Shown one piece after another: positions 44,077 to 52,202 of a stretch of DNA of 64,000 nt. The notes under the pieces are model-generated. The model was not told the origin of the DNA. It saw only the letters and a program-made list of their open reading frames with translations, and ran no database searches. The translations under genes were made by a program, and so were the position numbers. Position 1 is the stretch's first letter; each line of letters begins with the position of its first letter. Source of the DNA: Clostridia bacterium (GTDB lineage Bacteria > Bacillota > Clostridia > UMGS1810); the NCBI GenBank assembly GCA_017481205.1, contig JAFUPN010000038.1:1-64000 (forward strand). The letters are read 5' to 3'.

Positions 44077-45294
44077 TTACCAGTTTGTTTTCCTTTCATA
44101 TTTTTTCTGCAGCTCTTCGATTTCAGCTTTTGAGCGCATACCGCTTATGGAATCCTCTGCTGCAAGATTGCAGGCAGCCGCCGCAGAGGCAAATTCCAGC
44201 AGCCGTTTGTTGTCATATCCGTGATATAAGCCGTACAGGCAGGCTGCAGCATAGGCATCACCTGCGCCAACACTGCCCTTTATATAATCCTTGGGTAATG
44301 CAAGTGAGGGAACTGTTACAAATTCGCCGCTTTTGTCCAGCAGGAAGCCTGCTTCTGAGCAGTGAACAATAACCTTTTCTCTTACACCAAGCTCCATGAG
44401 CTTTTCCATGGTTTTGCGCATATTATCACGGTTCACTGTTCCGTCAGGATTTCTCGGCGGATAGCCTGATATATTGCTGCTTTCGATTTCGTTCATTATG
44501 GTGTAGTCACACCAGGACAGGGATGCGCTTATTATTCTCGGTGCCCGTCCGCTGTCCTCGCTGATAACGTCAATGGAGGTTTTTATTCCCTTGGCGGATA
44601 TATCGTGAAGCAGCTTTGCCATTTTGGTTCCGTAGGTTTTGTCCGGAGCGTCCAGAGAGTCCAGCAGCAGGAGATATCCGATATGGAATATTTTGCAGTC
44701 AAGTGCGGCAATATCTATATCCTCATAGCACAGGCTGCTGTTTGCTCCCCTTGAATAAAAGAAGGTTCTGTCGCCTGTGGTCATCTCAGACATAACATTG
44801 CTGGAGGATGTAACAACACTGTCGTCAACCTTCATCATGGATACATCAATACCATGCTTCTGCATTTGTGATATCAGAAATCTTCCGTTGTCATCGTTGC
44901 CCACCTTTGCAATGGCTGTCAGGTACATATCCGGGTCTATTTTTGAAATATCTATTAATGTGTTGGGGACACATCCGCCTACCGCATGGCTTATTTTCAG
45001 CACGTTTGCAATCATGCTTTTGTCGGGATATTTGTCTATAATATTGAGTATATCCACAATGATATTGCCTGCCACGGCAATTCCCTGGCTGTCACCCTTG
45101 AGCAGATAGTCTGTGGATACTCCGAAAATCTCAGACAGCGCAGGAAGTATACTTATCTCCGGAAATCCGCCTCCGTTTTCCCATTTGCTTACTGTCTTGT
45201 CGCTTACATGGAGCTTTTCGGCAAGCTCAAGCTGAGTTAAGCCGAGCTTTTTTCTGTGTCTTGCAATTTTGCTCCCGAGTAAAGAAGCATTCAT
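44077..45294 (-). CDS. PfkB-family sugar kinase fused to an N-terminal XRE HTH domain
   Basis: A 405-residue fusion. Residues ~8-65 are an HTH_3 domain (RHRKKLGLTQLELAEKL, VSDKTVSKWENG, EIFGVSTDYLL); from ~70 a complete PfkB kinase follows, beginning IAVAGNIIVDIL, with GGCVPNT near residue 108 and the catalytic GSVGAGDAYAAA signature near residue 345. The kinase N terminus is joined directly to the HTH domain without a linker. ATG 45294 follows AAAGGAG by eight bases; an in-frame GTG three codons upstream falls within that spacer. The likely role is a sugar kinase that senses its substrate and controls its own aldolase operon. It could have lost either activity, though both motifs look intact. 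Confidence 0.87.
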   Translation of the reverse strand: MNASLLGSKIARHRKKLGLTQLELAEKLHVSDKTVSKWENGGGFPEISILPALSEIFGVSTDYLLKGDSQGIAVAGNIIVDILNIIDKYPDKSMIANVLKISHAVGGCVPNTLIDISKIDPDMYLTAIAKVGNDDNGRFLISQMQKHGIDVSMMKVDDSVVTSSSNVMSEMTTGDRTFFYSRGANSSLCYEDIDIAALDCKIFHIGYLLLLDSLDAPDKTYGTKMAKLLHDISAKGIKTSIDVISEDSGRAPRIISASLSWCDYTIMNEIESSNISGYPPRNPDGTVNRDNMRKTMEKLMELGVREKVIVHCSEAGFLLDKSGEFVTVPSLALPKDYIKGSVGAGDAYAAACLYGLYHGYDNKRLLEFASAAAACNLAAEDSISGMRSKAEIEELQKKYERKTNW

Positions 45295-45335
45295 GTGATT
45301 CACTCCTTTTTGTAAAATAATGTTGATTTATATTA

Positions 45336-45364
45336 ATTTTATCATTTATTTGATTTTGTGTAAA
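45336..45364 (-). promoter_or_regulatory. Promoter of the kinase-aldolase operon
   Basis: Minus strand: TTTACA (plus 45359-45364), 17 bases, TAAAAT (plus 45336-45341), 42 bases before the kinase start. Confidence 0.55.
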
Positions 45365-45508
45365 CCTACTTATAATATAAAATATACGAAAAATATAGTA
45401 AAAGCTCTACAAATCGTAGAGTAGCAAAGTGCTTTTTAGGACACACTAATAAAGAAGATATGAGTTTTTATATCCTTTTTAAAATTTATAATATAAGGGG
45501 AAGGCTTT

Positions 45509-45709
45509 TTGTCGATATTTAAGCTTCGCTTGCTCGATATTTTTGCTATCGCAAAATCGATATGTTTTGCGGTGCATCGTAAACGCTGCACCCTACAGCA
45601 AAACTCGATATGATATGAATTCTCGTCGCGTTAGCGACATATCGAGTCTGCAAGACATATCGAGAATTCTGTAAAGAATTCATATCGACGATTTCATCTC
45701 GATGAAATC
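45509..45709. repeat. Dense palindromic element upstream of the Ntn-hydrolase gene
   Basis: Repeated TCGATAT/ATATCGA words in both orientations, with nested hairpins GTCGCGTTAGCGAC, GAATTC-TGTAAA-GAATTC and GATTTCAT-CTCG-ATGAAATC (45690-45709). The last hairpin ends 22 bases before the start codon of the next gene. It resembles non-autonomous palindromic elements common in Clostridia, but no second copy is present here. Confidence 0.55.
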
Positions 45710-45730
45710 ATTATATAGGGAGTGATTAAT

Positions 45731-46705
45731 TTGTGCACTGCACTTACGCTTAAAACAGATGATTTTTATTTCGGCAGAAATTTTGACTGGGAATTTTCCT
45801 ACGGAGAGTCGGTTACTGTTGCTCCCCGCAGATATGCCTTTGAATTTTCGGACAGTTCAGTTTGCGATAATCATTATGCAATCATCGGCACTGCCTTTGT
45901 GCAGGATAATTACCCTTTGTATTTTGATGGTACCAATGAGGCGGGGCTCAGTATGGCAGGTCTGAATTTCCCTGGAAATGCCTGCTACAATTCCCCACGG
46001 GCAGAGGCTGTAAATGTCGCTTCGTATGAGCTGATAAACCGTGTGCTCTCCCGCTTTGCTACCGTATCACAGGCTCTGACTTTTCTTGAAAAAGTAAATA
46101 TAACAGATATATGCTTCAATGCCGGACTGCCTCCCTCTCCGCTGCACTGGATAATTGCCGATTGCCGCTCCTGCTATGTTATAGAGCCCATGAGCGACGG
46201 TCTGAGACTGCACCAAAACAGTTTTGGCGTTCTCACCAACAATCCGCCCTTTGATTATCATGCTCTCAATATGTCAGGCTATATGCAGCTTACCTGTGAT
46301 GAGCCGAAAAATTGCTTTGACCCGGATATTTCCCTCAGTGTATACAGCCGGGGTATGGGAGCCTTGGGACTTCCGGGAGACTGGTCGTCTCCGTCAAGGT
46401 TTGTCCGGGCGGCTTTTGAAAGGGCAAATTCCGCTTCTGCAGCGACCGGTGAGGAAAGCGTCGGTCAGTTTTTTCATATTCTGGGGAGTGTTGAGCACAT
46501 CAGAGGATGTGTAAAGCTGCCTGAAGATAAGTATGAAATCACACAGTATTCTTCCTGCTGCAATACGGACAAAGGGGTATATTATTATACCACTTACGAA
46601 AACAGGCAGATATGTGCAGTGGATATGCATAAGGAAAAGCTTGACGGAAATCATCTGATATCATATCCTATGGGGAACAGGCAGAATATATTTTATGTGA
46701 ATTGA
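45731..46705 (+). CDS. Choloylglycine-hydrolase-family Ntn amidohydrolase (bile salt hydrolase/penicillin V acylase type)
   Basis: A 324-residue enzyme. I place the start at TTG 45731, directly followed by TGC, so the protein begins Met-Cys; removal of Met exposes Cys2 as the N-terminal nucleophile, as the family requires. An in-frame GTG at 45722 would bury the cysteine and is rejected. GGGAGTG precedes the TTG. Other family residues are present: Arg16 and Asp19 in FGRNFD, Asn170/171 in VLTNNPPF, and Arg223 in LPGDWSSPSRFVR. It would cleave amide bonds in conjugated bile acids, penicillin V or N-acyl signals; substrate choice depends on loops I cannot assign. No signal peptide, so cytoplasmic. 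Confidence 0.88.
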   Translation: MCTALTLKTDDFYFGRNFDWEFSYGESVTVAPRRYAFEFSDSSVCDNHYAIIGTAFVQDNYPLYFDGTNEAGLSMAGLNFPGNACYNSPRAEAVNVASYELINRVLSRFATVSQALTFLEKVNITDICFNAGLPPSPLHWIIADCRSCYVIEPMSDGLRLHQNSFGVLTNNPPFDYHALNMSGYMQLTCDEPKNCFDPDISLSVYSRGMGALGLPGDWSSPSRFVRAAFERANSASAATGEESVGQFFHILGSVEHIRGCVKLPEDKYEITQYSSCCNTDKGVYYYTTYENRQICAVDMHKEKLDGNHLISYPMGNRQNIFYVN

Positions 46706-46711
46706 TTGGAA

Positions 46712-46753
46712 TAAAAAAATAGCAAACAGACATCGTTTTCGGTGTCTGTTTGC
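46712..46753 (-). terminator. Terminator of the tandem-repeat protein gene
   Basis: GCAAACAGACA (46722-46732) pairs with TGTCTGTTTGC (46743-46753); on the minus strand a seven-T run follows (plus A run 46713-46719). It may also stop the convergent Ntn-hydrolase transcript. Confidence 0.75.
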
Positions 46754-46803
46754 AATTAGAAAACAAATTAAACTATATATTATTGTATGTAACAATATCA
46801 ATG

Positions 46804-47598
46804 TTATGCTAAAGTTAAATCACTGTCTGTTGAAGTATCCTTTCTCTCGGGACGGCACATGGGCTTTTTGTATCCCATACCTTTGCCTGAGGGGCGGAAA
46901 TCGCCTGACTCGATTTTTTCAATCGCTTCGTCATATTCTTCCTGAGTGATTTTCTCGTCAGCGAGCTTTTCGGTAAGGTCAGCCTTGAGCTTTTCAGCAA
47001 GTTCAGCCTTTTTCTCCTCGGTCAGCTCGGGCATTTCTCTTTTGCCACCCATGCCTGAGGGGAGGAAATCGCCTGACTCGATTTTTTCAATCGCTTCGTC
47101 ATATTCTTCCTGAGTGATTTTCTCGTCAGCGAGCTTTTCGGCAAGGTCAGCCTTGAGCTTTTCAGCAAGTTCAGCCTTTTTCTCCTCGGTCAACTCGGGC
47201 ATTTCTCTTTTGCCACCCATGCCTGAGGGGCGGAAATCGCCTGACTCGATTTTTTCAATCGCTTCGTCATATTCTTCCTGAGTGATTTTCTCGTCAGCGA
47301 GCTTTTCGGCAAGGTCAGCCTTGAGCTTTTCGGCAAGTTCAGCCTTTTTTTCCTCTGTCAGCTCGGGCATTGCCATTCTGCCGCCCTTACCTTCGGGCTT
47401 TGTGCCACGTAAATTTTGCGAAGCTTCTGCATTTTTGTCGGAAAGATTTTCCGCTTTAAATCTTAAGCTGTTATTGCTTTCTGAAAAAGAAAACGGGCTT
47501 TTGGCGATGGTTGGTTTTCCTGCTGCATATATGGTTATACAGCTTAGTGACATTGCTGCGGCAAGAGCTGCTGCAACAGCTTTTGTTGAATTTTTCAT
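46804..47598 (-). CDS. Secreted protein with three tandem 56-residue helical repeats (DUF2680-like)
   Basis: A 264-residue protein with signal peptide (MKNSTKAVAAALAAAMSLSC..YAAG). From about residue 78 it consists of three almost identical 56-residue units, each reading MPELTEEKKAELAEKLKADL then AEKLADEKITQEEYDEAIEK and IESGDF.PSG.GGKRE in order. Two to three amphipathic, highly charged helices per unit resemble the DUF2680 repeat seen in secreted Firmicute proteins. It ends in a Cys/Lys-rich tail. No enzyme motif; perhaps a metal-binding, wall-associated or stress protein. The repeats are also near-identical in DNA, so the copy number is probably variable. Confidence 0.75.
   Translation of the reverse strand: MKNSTKAVAAALAAAMSLSCITIYAAGKPTIAKSPFSFSESNNSLRFKAENLSDKNAEASQNLRGTKPEGKGGRMAMPELTEEKKAELAEKLKADLAEKLADEKITQEEYDEAIEKIESGDFRPSGMGGKREMPELTEEKKAELAEKLKADLAEKLADEKITQEEYDEAIEKIESGDFLPSGMGGKREMPELTEEKKAELAEKLKADLTEKLADEKITQEEYDEAIEKIESGDFRPSGKGMGYKKPMCRPERKDTSTDSDLTLA
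46885..47388. repeat. Three 168-bp tandem DNA repeats
   Basis: The sequence GCCTGAGGGG.GGAAATCGCC recurs at 46885, 47053 and 47221, spaced exactly 168 bases (56 codons). Units differ at only a few positions, pointing to recent duplication. Confidence 0.9.
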
Positions 47599-47706
47599 AC
47601 ATTATACCTCCTGAATTTTGAGATTTGTAAACTATCAATTACATATTATCTCATCTGTATTAAAAGTAGATTAAAATGATAAAATTTATTTTTGCACGTT
47701 TGCTGG

Positions 47707-47749
47707 TTCACACTTTGATGATTTACATTTTGATAGTTTACACTTTGAT
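47707..47749. promoter_or_regulatory. Three direct repeats TTYACAYTTTGAT with 15-base period
   Basis: TTCACACTTTGAT (47707-47719), TTTACATTTTGAT (47722-47734) and TTTACACTTTGAT (47737-47749). They lie between divergent genes, 108 bases from one start and 117 from the other, and look like a phased binding site for a dimeric or response-regulator protein. Confidence 0.5.
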
Positions 47750-47866
47750 TATATACATACCGGATTAAATTTTCATTAGAAGATGAAAAAATTTGTATTT
47801 ACAATTTATATATTGTTTTTTGCATGAATTAATGGTATCATATAATTATCGAAAGGAATGATTAAT

Positions 47867-48736
47867 ATGAAAAAGATTGTTGCTTTAATAATAGCATTGA
47901 TGTGTTTTGCCAATACCGCTTTTGCTTCAACTGCTGATATTGGTTCCGCTTCATCGGAAAAGCTTAATTTTGATATATTCAGATATATCTGCTCCAGACT
48001 TATAAGGTCTGAGGATAATTCTGATAAGCTCTCTTCCGAAACGAATACGTCAGACACCGCTGAGGAAAAAAACAGCGCTGCAGCAACGGATAATTCGGCA
48101 AAATACAGAACCTTGCGCGGTGTTGCGGCATCAATGTGTGTTGCTGCCTCTGTATCCAAGGCGATTGTAGATGGCGATGATGTGACAAAGGTTGTATATT
48201 ACACAGGCACAGAGGGCAAGGCTTACGAATGTTATTTTAATTATAAAAGCTACGCAAAAAATCCCATGTTTACATATGAAGATATCACCGAGGGCAGTAT
48301 ATTTTATGCAGGGATAACCGCTGAGGGATTTGTATCCAACTATGCGGTTGTAGCAGTTGTTGACAAAAGCACAAAAATGTTTAAGGTGGATGAGAATGCC
48401 GTAAAAGAGAATTTTAATTCAAAAAGAGTAAGCTGCAGCTTTTCGTATATTACTGATATCAGATACAGAAACGGAAAAACTATAGTAAGCCTCGGCAACG
48501 GAGAGGATTTAACCGTGGTTGAGGATGCGGCACAGTTTACCTACAATAATTACGGCAGAAACAGCGAGGTGTATGCAGGAGACTTTACAAAATCCCGTGT
48601 GGATACTCCGGAATATGATGAAGAAAACGATGTAACCGAGGTATATATGGTCTTTGCCATGAACTATGAGGACGAGACGGTTGCTATCTGCTCCATAACA
48701 ACTCCTGCTTATGTAAGAGGCAATATTGAAGATTGA
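47867..48736 (+). CDS. Secreted protein of unknown function
   Basis: A 289-residue protein not assigned to a family. ATG 47867 has AAAGGA nine bases upstream; the in-frame ATG at 47858 abuts that site and is rejected. A signal peptide (MKKIVALIIALMCFANTAFAS) is followed by a Ser/Asp/Asn/Lys-rich low-complexity linker to ~residue 80, then ~210 residues of alternating beta strands (VTKVVYYTGTEGKAYECYF, GSIFYAGITAEGFVSNYAVVAVVD). The C-terminal part recalls the beta-rich segments of SLH-anchored proteins such as the one at 21213-23525, but has no SLH motif itself. It is divergent from the tandem-repeat protein. Confidence 0.7.
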   Translation: MKKIVALIIALMCFANTAFASTADIGSASSEKLNFDIFRYICSRLIRSEDNSDKLSSETNTSDTAEEKNSAAATDNSAKYRTLRGVAASMCVAASVSKAIVDGDDVTKVVYYTGTEGKAYECYFNYKSYAKNPMFTYEDITEGSIFYAGITAEGFVSNYAVVAVVDKSTKMFKVDENAVKENFNSKRVSCSFSYITDIRYRNGKTIVSLGNGEDLTVVEDAAQFTYNNYGRNSEVYAGDFTKSRVDTPEYDEENDVTEVYMVFAMNYEDETVAICSITTPAYVRGNIED

Positions 48737-48761
48737 CTGAAAGGAATTTTTTGTACATATT

Positions 48762-51329
48762 ATGAAAAGAAATGTAATCGGCATATTAGCTCATGTTGAC
48801 TCAGGCAAAACCACTTTGTCCGAGGCTATGCTCTATACAACCGGCAAGCTGCGGAGTCTTGGCAGGGTGGATCACAGAGACAGCTTTCTTGATAACAATC
48901 AGATAGAGCGTGACAGGGGAATAACGATTTTTTCCAAGCAGGCTGAAATGGAGCTTGATAATTCCTTGTTCACCCTTATTGATACTCCTGGGCATGTGGA
49001 TTTTTCCTCAGAGACAGAGCGAACATTGCAGATACTTGACTATGCAATATTGGTAATCAGCGGCACCGACGGTGTGCAGAGCCATACAGAGACCCTGTGG
49101 AAGCTCCTTTCCGGCTACGGTGTGCCTGTATTTGTGTTTATAAACAAAATGGATATATCTCACTTTGACAGAGCGGAGCTTATCAAAAATCTTCAATCCC
49201 GCTTAGGTGACGGCTTTGTGGATTTTTCTGCCGGGGATAGCGAAGCTTTTTTTGAAGAGATGTCCATGTGCAGTGACGAGATTATGCACGAATATCTCGA
49301 AGAGGGCAAAATATCCGGTGATGCCGTATGTGCTGCCATTGCCGCAAGAAAAGCCTTTCCCTGCTATTTCGGCTCTGCGCTTAAGCTTGATGGCGTGCAG
49401 GAATTTTTGCAGGGGATAGACAGATATACTCTTGATAAAAAGCGAAATAATGTTTTTGGAGCAAAGGTATACAAAATATCCGAGGACGACCGCGGAAACA
49501 GACTTACCCATATGAAAATAACCGGAGGCAGCCTTGATGTCAAGACTCTCCTTAGCGGCACCACCGAGGACGAGCCCTGGGAAGAAAAAGTAAACGAGGT
49601 ACGCATATATTCCGGGGAAAAATATACCATGGTGCAGACTGCGGAGCAGGGCATGGTTTGTGCCGTGACAGGACTTACAAAAACCTTTGCGGGTCAGGGT
49701 CTCGGCAACGAGACAGACTCTGCCTCACTGAGCCTTGAGCCTGTGTTTTCCTACAAGGTGCGCCTGCCCGAGGGTGTCAGCGAAAGCAGTGCATATATGA
49801 CCCTCAAAAAGCTCAATCAGGAGGAAACTCAGCTCCATGTATACTGGGACGCTCATCTCCGCGAAATACGGATGCAGCTTATGGGCGAGGTACAGATTGA
49901 GGTGCTCAGGCGTATTATAGCTGAGCGCTTTGACCTTGATGTGGAATTTGAGCAAGGCGGTATTATATATAAGGAAACCATTCTCGGCACTGTGGAGGGT
50001 GTGGGACATTATGAGCCCTTGCGCCACTATGCGGAGGTTCATCTTATCCTTGAGCCCGGAAAGCCCGGCAGCGGACTTACCTTTACGTCAAAATGCCGTG
50101 AGGATCAGCTGGATATCAACTGGCAAAGGCTGATAATGACTCATCTTAAAGAGAAAACCCATGTGGGAGTGCTCACCGGCTCTCCTATAACTGATATAAA
50201 TATTATTCTTGCCGCAGGCAGAGCCCATCAGAAGCATACCGATGGCGGCGATTTCCGTCAGGCAACCTACAGAGCGGTTCGCCACGGTTTGCGGAATAGC
50301 GAAAGTGTGCTTCTTGAGCCTTGGTACAGCTTTGTTATAGAGGTGCCTGCAGAAAATATCGGCAGGGTGATGAATGATATAGGGCAGATGCGCGGAAGCT
50401 TTGAGCCGCCGGAAACTTTGGGGGAAATGAGTGTTCTCAAGGGCAGCGCGCCTGTTGAGACAATCAGGGATTATCAGAGGGAAATCATATCCTTTACCCG
50501 TGGCAAGGGGCGCATGACCTGCAGTCTAAAGGGCTATGAGCCATGCTCTGTTGCAGATGAGGTTATTGCACGCATGGCTTACGACTGCGACGGCGACCTT
50601 GACAATACTGCCGACTCGGTATTCTGCTCCCACGGTGCGTCAATTGTGGTAAAATGGGATCAGGTATATGACCATATGCATATAGAAAGTGTGCTCAGGC
50701 AGAGACAAGAGGTTACTTATGTACCTCAGGAGAGAACAAGAAAATTTGATGCGGCATCCGTCAGCGACGATGAGCTGATGATGATATTTGAACGCACCTT
50801 CGGCAAGCCTAAGGAAAAGGTGTACGAAAGAAAGCTGAAAAAAGCCTCTGCCGACAGCAAGCCCCACCATGGCAAGCCCCGGCAGCTGCCTGACGGTCCT
50901 GAATATCTCCTGGTAGACGGCTACAATATTATTTTTGCATGGAAATCCCTTGCGGATATTGCAAGGGACAATATAGACCTAGCAAGAAACCAGCTTATCA
51001 ACCGGCTTATCAACTACAGGGCAGTGCGCGGCTGTGAGCTGATTGTGGTGTTTGATGCATATAAGGTAAAAAATAATCCCGGGTATCTTGAAAAGGTAAA
51101 CGGAATCAGCGTTGTGTATACCAAGGAGGCAGAAACCGCCGATACCTATATTGAAAAGGTGTCTCACAAGCTGAGCAGGACAAATACTGTTCGCGTTGCA
51201 ACCTCCGACGGACTTGAGCAGCTTATCATTCTGGGCAACGGAGCCCTTAGGGTTCCTGCATCGGCATTTGAAAAGGAAATGTGTGCTGTTGAGGCAGCAA
51301 TAGAGGATTTTTTGAAAAATCAGAGATAA
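48762..51329 (+). CDS. TetM/EF-G-like ribosomal GTPase fused to a YacP/Rae1-like NYN nuclease domain
   Basis: An 855-residue fusion. Residues 1-~690 are a TetM/Otr-type translational GTPase: G1 AHVDSGKTT (10-18), switch I RDRGITI, G3 DTPGHVD, G4 NKMD, then EF-G-like domains II to V. Residues ~712-855 are an NYN (PIN-like) nuclease like B. subtilis YacP/Rae1: LLVDGYNII (Asp719), VVFDAY (Asp765), ETADTYIEK (Asp794) and TSDG (Asp816), so the acidic catalytic set is intact. YacP/Rae1 is known to enter the ribosomal A site and cut mRNA. The fusion suggests a GTPase that binds or clears stalled ribosomes while cleaving their message. Tetracycline resistance is not implied. The ribosome site GAAAGGAA is unusually far (~16 bases) from ATG 48762, but the N terminus fits the family exactly. 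Confidence 0.88.
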   Translation: MKRNVIGILAHVDSGKTTLSEAMLYTTGKLRSLGRVDHRDSFLDNNQIERDRGITIFSKQAEMELDNSLFTLIDTPGHVDFSSETERTLQILDYAILVISGTDGVQSHTETLWKLLSGYGVPVFVFINKMDISHFDRAELIKNLQSRLGDGFVDFSAGDSEAFFEEMSMCSDEIMHEYLEEGKISGDAVCAAIAARKAFPCYFGSALKLDGVQEFLQGIDRYTLDKKRNNVFGAKVYKISEDDRGNRLTHMKITGGSLDVKTLLSGTTEDEPWEEKVNEVRIYSGEKYTMVQTAEQGMVCAVTGLTKTFAGQGLGNETDSASLSLEPVFSYKVRLPEGVSESSAYMTLKKLNQEETQLHVYWDAHLREIRMQLMGEVQIEVLRRIIAERFDLDVEFEQGGIIYKETILGTVEGVGHYEPLRHYAEVHLILEPGKPGSGLTFTSKCREDQLDINWQRLIMTHLKEKTHVGVLTGSPITDINIILAAGRAHQKHTDGGDFRQATYRAVRHGLRNSESVLLEPWYSFVIEVPAENIGRVMNDIGQMRGSFEPPETLGEMSVLKGSAPVETIRDYQREIISFTRGKGRMTCSLKGYEPCSVADEVIARMAYDCDGDLDNTADSVFCSHGASIVVKWDQVYDHMHIESVLRQRQEVTYVPQERTRKFDAASVSDDELMMIFERTFGKPKEKVYERKLKKASADSKPHHGKPRQLPDGPEYLLVDGYNIIFAWKSLADIARDNIDLARNQLINRLINYRAVRGCELIVVFDAYKVKNNPGYLEKVNGISVVYTKEAETADTYIEKVSHKLSRTNTVRVATSDGLEQLIILGNGALRVPASAFEKEMCAVEAAIEDFLKNQR

Positions 51330-51481
51330 CAGATTGTAGAATAATTCAATTGTCGCACAAAAGAGCTGGGTGGGTGACGTACATGAAAGGCTGAAATCCC
51401 TGTGGCACAACGCTTTTGTGTGACACCGCATGTACGTCCCCACATCCGAGCGAACAAAATCACGAATTATTCGACAGTCTG
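51330..51481. mobile_element. MITE-like element, family B, copy 2 (152 bp) with ATAA target duplication
   Basis: Ends CAGATTGTAGAATAATTC and GAATTATTCGACAGTCTG (two mismatches), flanked by ATAA on both sides (51326-51329 and 51482-51485); the left ATAA supplies the stop codon of the GTPase gene. It shares 37 bases with one end of 24748-24909. Confidence 0.82.
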
Positions 51482-51497
51482 ATAAAGGTGTTTTGTT

Positions 51498-52202
51498 ATG
51501 AATGTAAAAGGGATAATTTTTGATAAAGACGGGACTCTTATGGAATATGAGGCTTTCTGGGTGAAAATTGCCGAAGCGGCGGTAACTGATGCACTTGTAA
51601 AAATAGGTGCGGATACAGCTCTGCTTTATGATATTATGAAAGCCTCCGGTTGTGAGGACGGGGTAGCCGCGGCAGATGGGGTTATGTGCTCCGGCACTTA
51701 TAAGGATTTTTCGGATATTATGTGGGAAATCCTTGATAAGCATGGCACATCTGTTGAAAAAGACGTGCTTTTAAAGCAGATTACAGAGTCCTATTATGCT
51801 TCGTTTTCAATGGGTGAGGTAGTCCCTGTCTGCGATAATCTCAGGGATGTTCTTGTGAAGATAAAATCAAAAGGAATTAAAATTGCATTGGTTACAAACG
51901 ACAGTGTAAAGGGAACCGAGCATTGTCTCGAAATTCTTGGTATATCACATTTGTTTGACAAGGTATATGCAGATGACGGCATAGCACCCGCCAAGCCTGA
52001 CCCCTACAGGATAAATCAGTTTTGCAGCGAAGAAAATATTTCCCCGGAAAATGTAATCGTGGTAGGGGATACCATTGCAGATATGCTCTTTGCAAAAAAT
52101 GCAGGCGTTGCGGCAGTAGGTGTGGCAAAAAATGAGCATAACAGAAAAATTCTTGAGCAATATGCTCCGGTTATAGGAAATGTGAGTGAACTGGCATTAT
52201 AA
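51498..52202 (+). CDS. HAD-superfamily phosphatase (phosphoglycolate-phosphatase-like)
   Basis: A 234-residue haloacid-dehalogenase-fold enzyme. Motif I FDKDGTL near the N terminus (DxDGT with Lys between), helical cap, motif II VTND, motif III Lys in APAKPDPY and motif IV GDTIADM are all present. ATG 51498 follows AAGGTG. The substrate is not defined; family members act on phosphoglycolate, pyrophosphate or sugar phosphates. The family B element separates it from the ribosomal GTPase. Its last codons overlap a decayed mazF fragment on the other strand. Confidence 0.88.
   Translation: MNVKGIIFDKDGTLMEYEAFWVKIAEAAVTDALVKIGADTALLYDIMKASGCEDGVAAADGVMCSGTYKDFSDIMWEILDKHGTSVEKDVLLKQITESYYASFSMGEVVPVCDNLRDVLVKIKSKGIKIALVTNDSVKGTEHCLEILGISHLFDKVYADDGIAPAKPDPYRINQFCSEENISPENVIVVGDTIADMLFAKNAGVAAVGVAKNEHNRKILEQYAPVIGNVSELAL

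Larger units (their letters stand above)
45295..45730. other. 436-base intergenic region with a dense palindrome cluster
   Basis: Divergent gap between the kinase operon and the Ntn hydrolase gene. It contains the kinase promoter, ~100 AT-rich bases, then the palindromic element at 45509-45709. No small gene seen. Confidence 0.65.

Noticed and set aside
46885..47388. CRISPR-like array
   Set aside because: The repeats are contiguous 168-base coding units without spacers, in frame with a protein.
48762..51329. Tetracycline resistance gene tet(M)
   Set aside because: TetM-like in architecture, but sequence departs from TetM throughout, it carries an extra nuclease domain, and nothing mobile or antibiotic-linked surrounds it.
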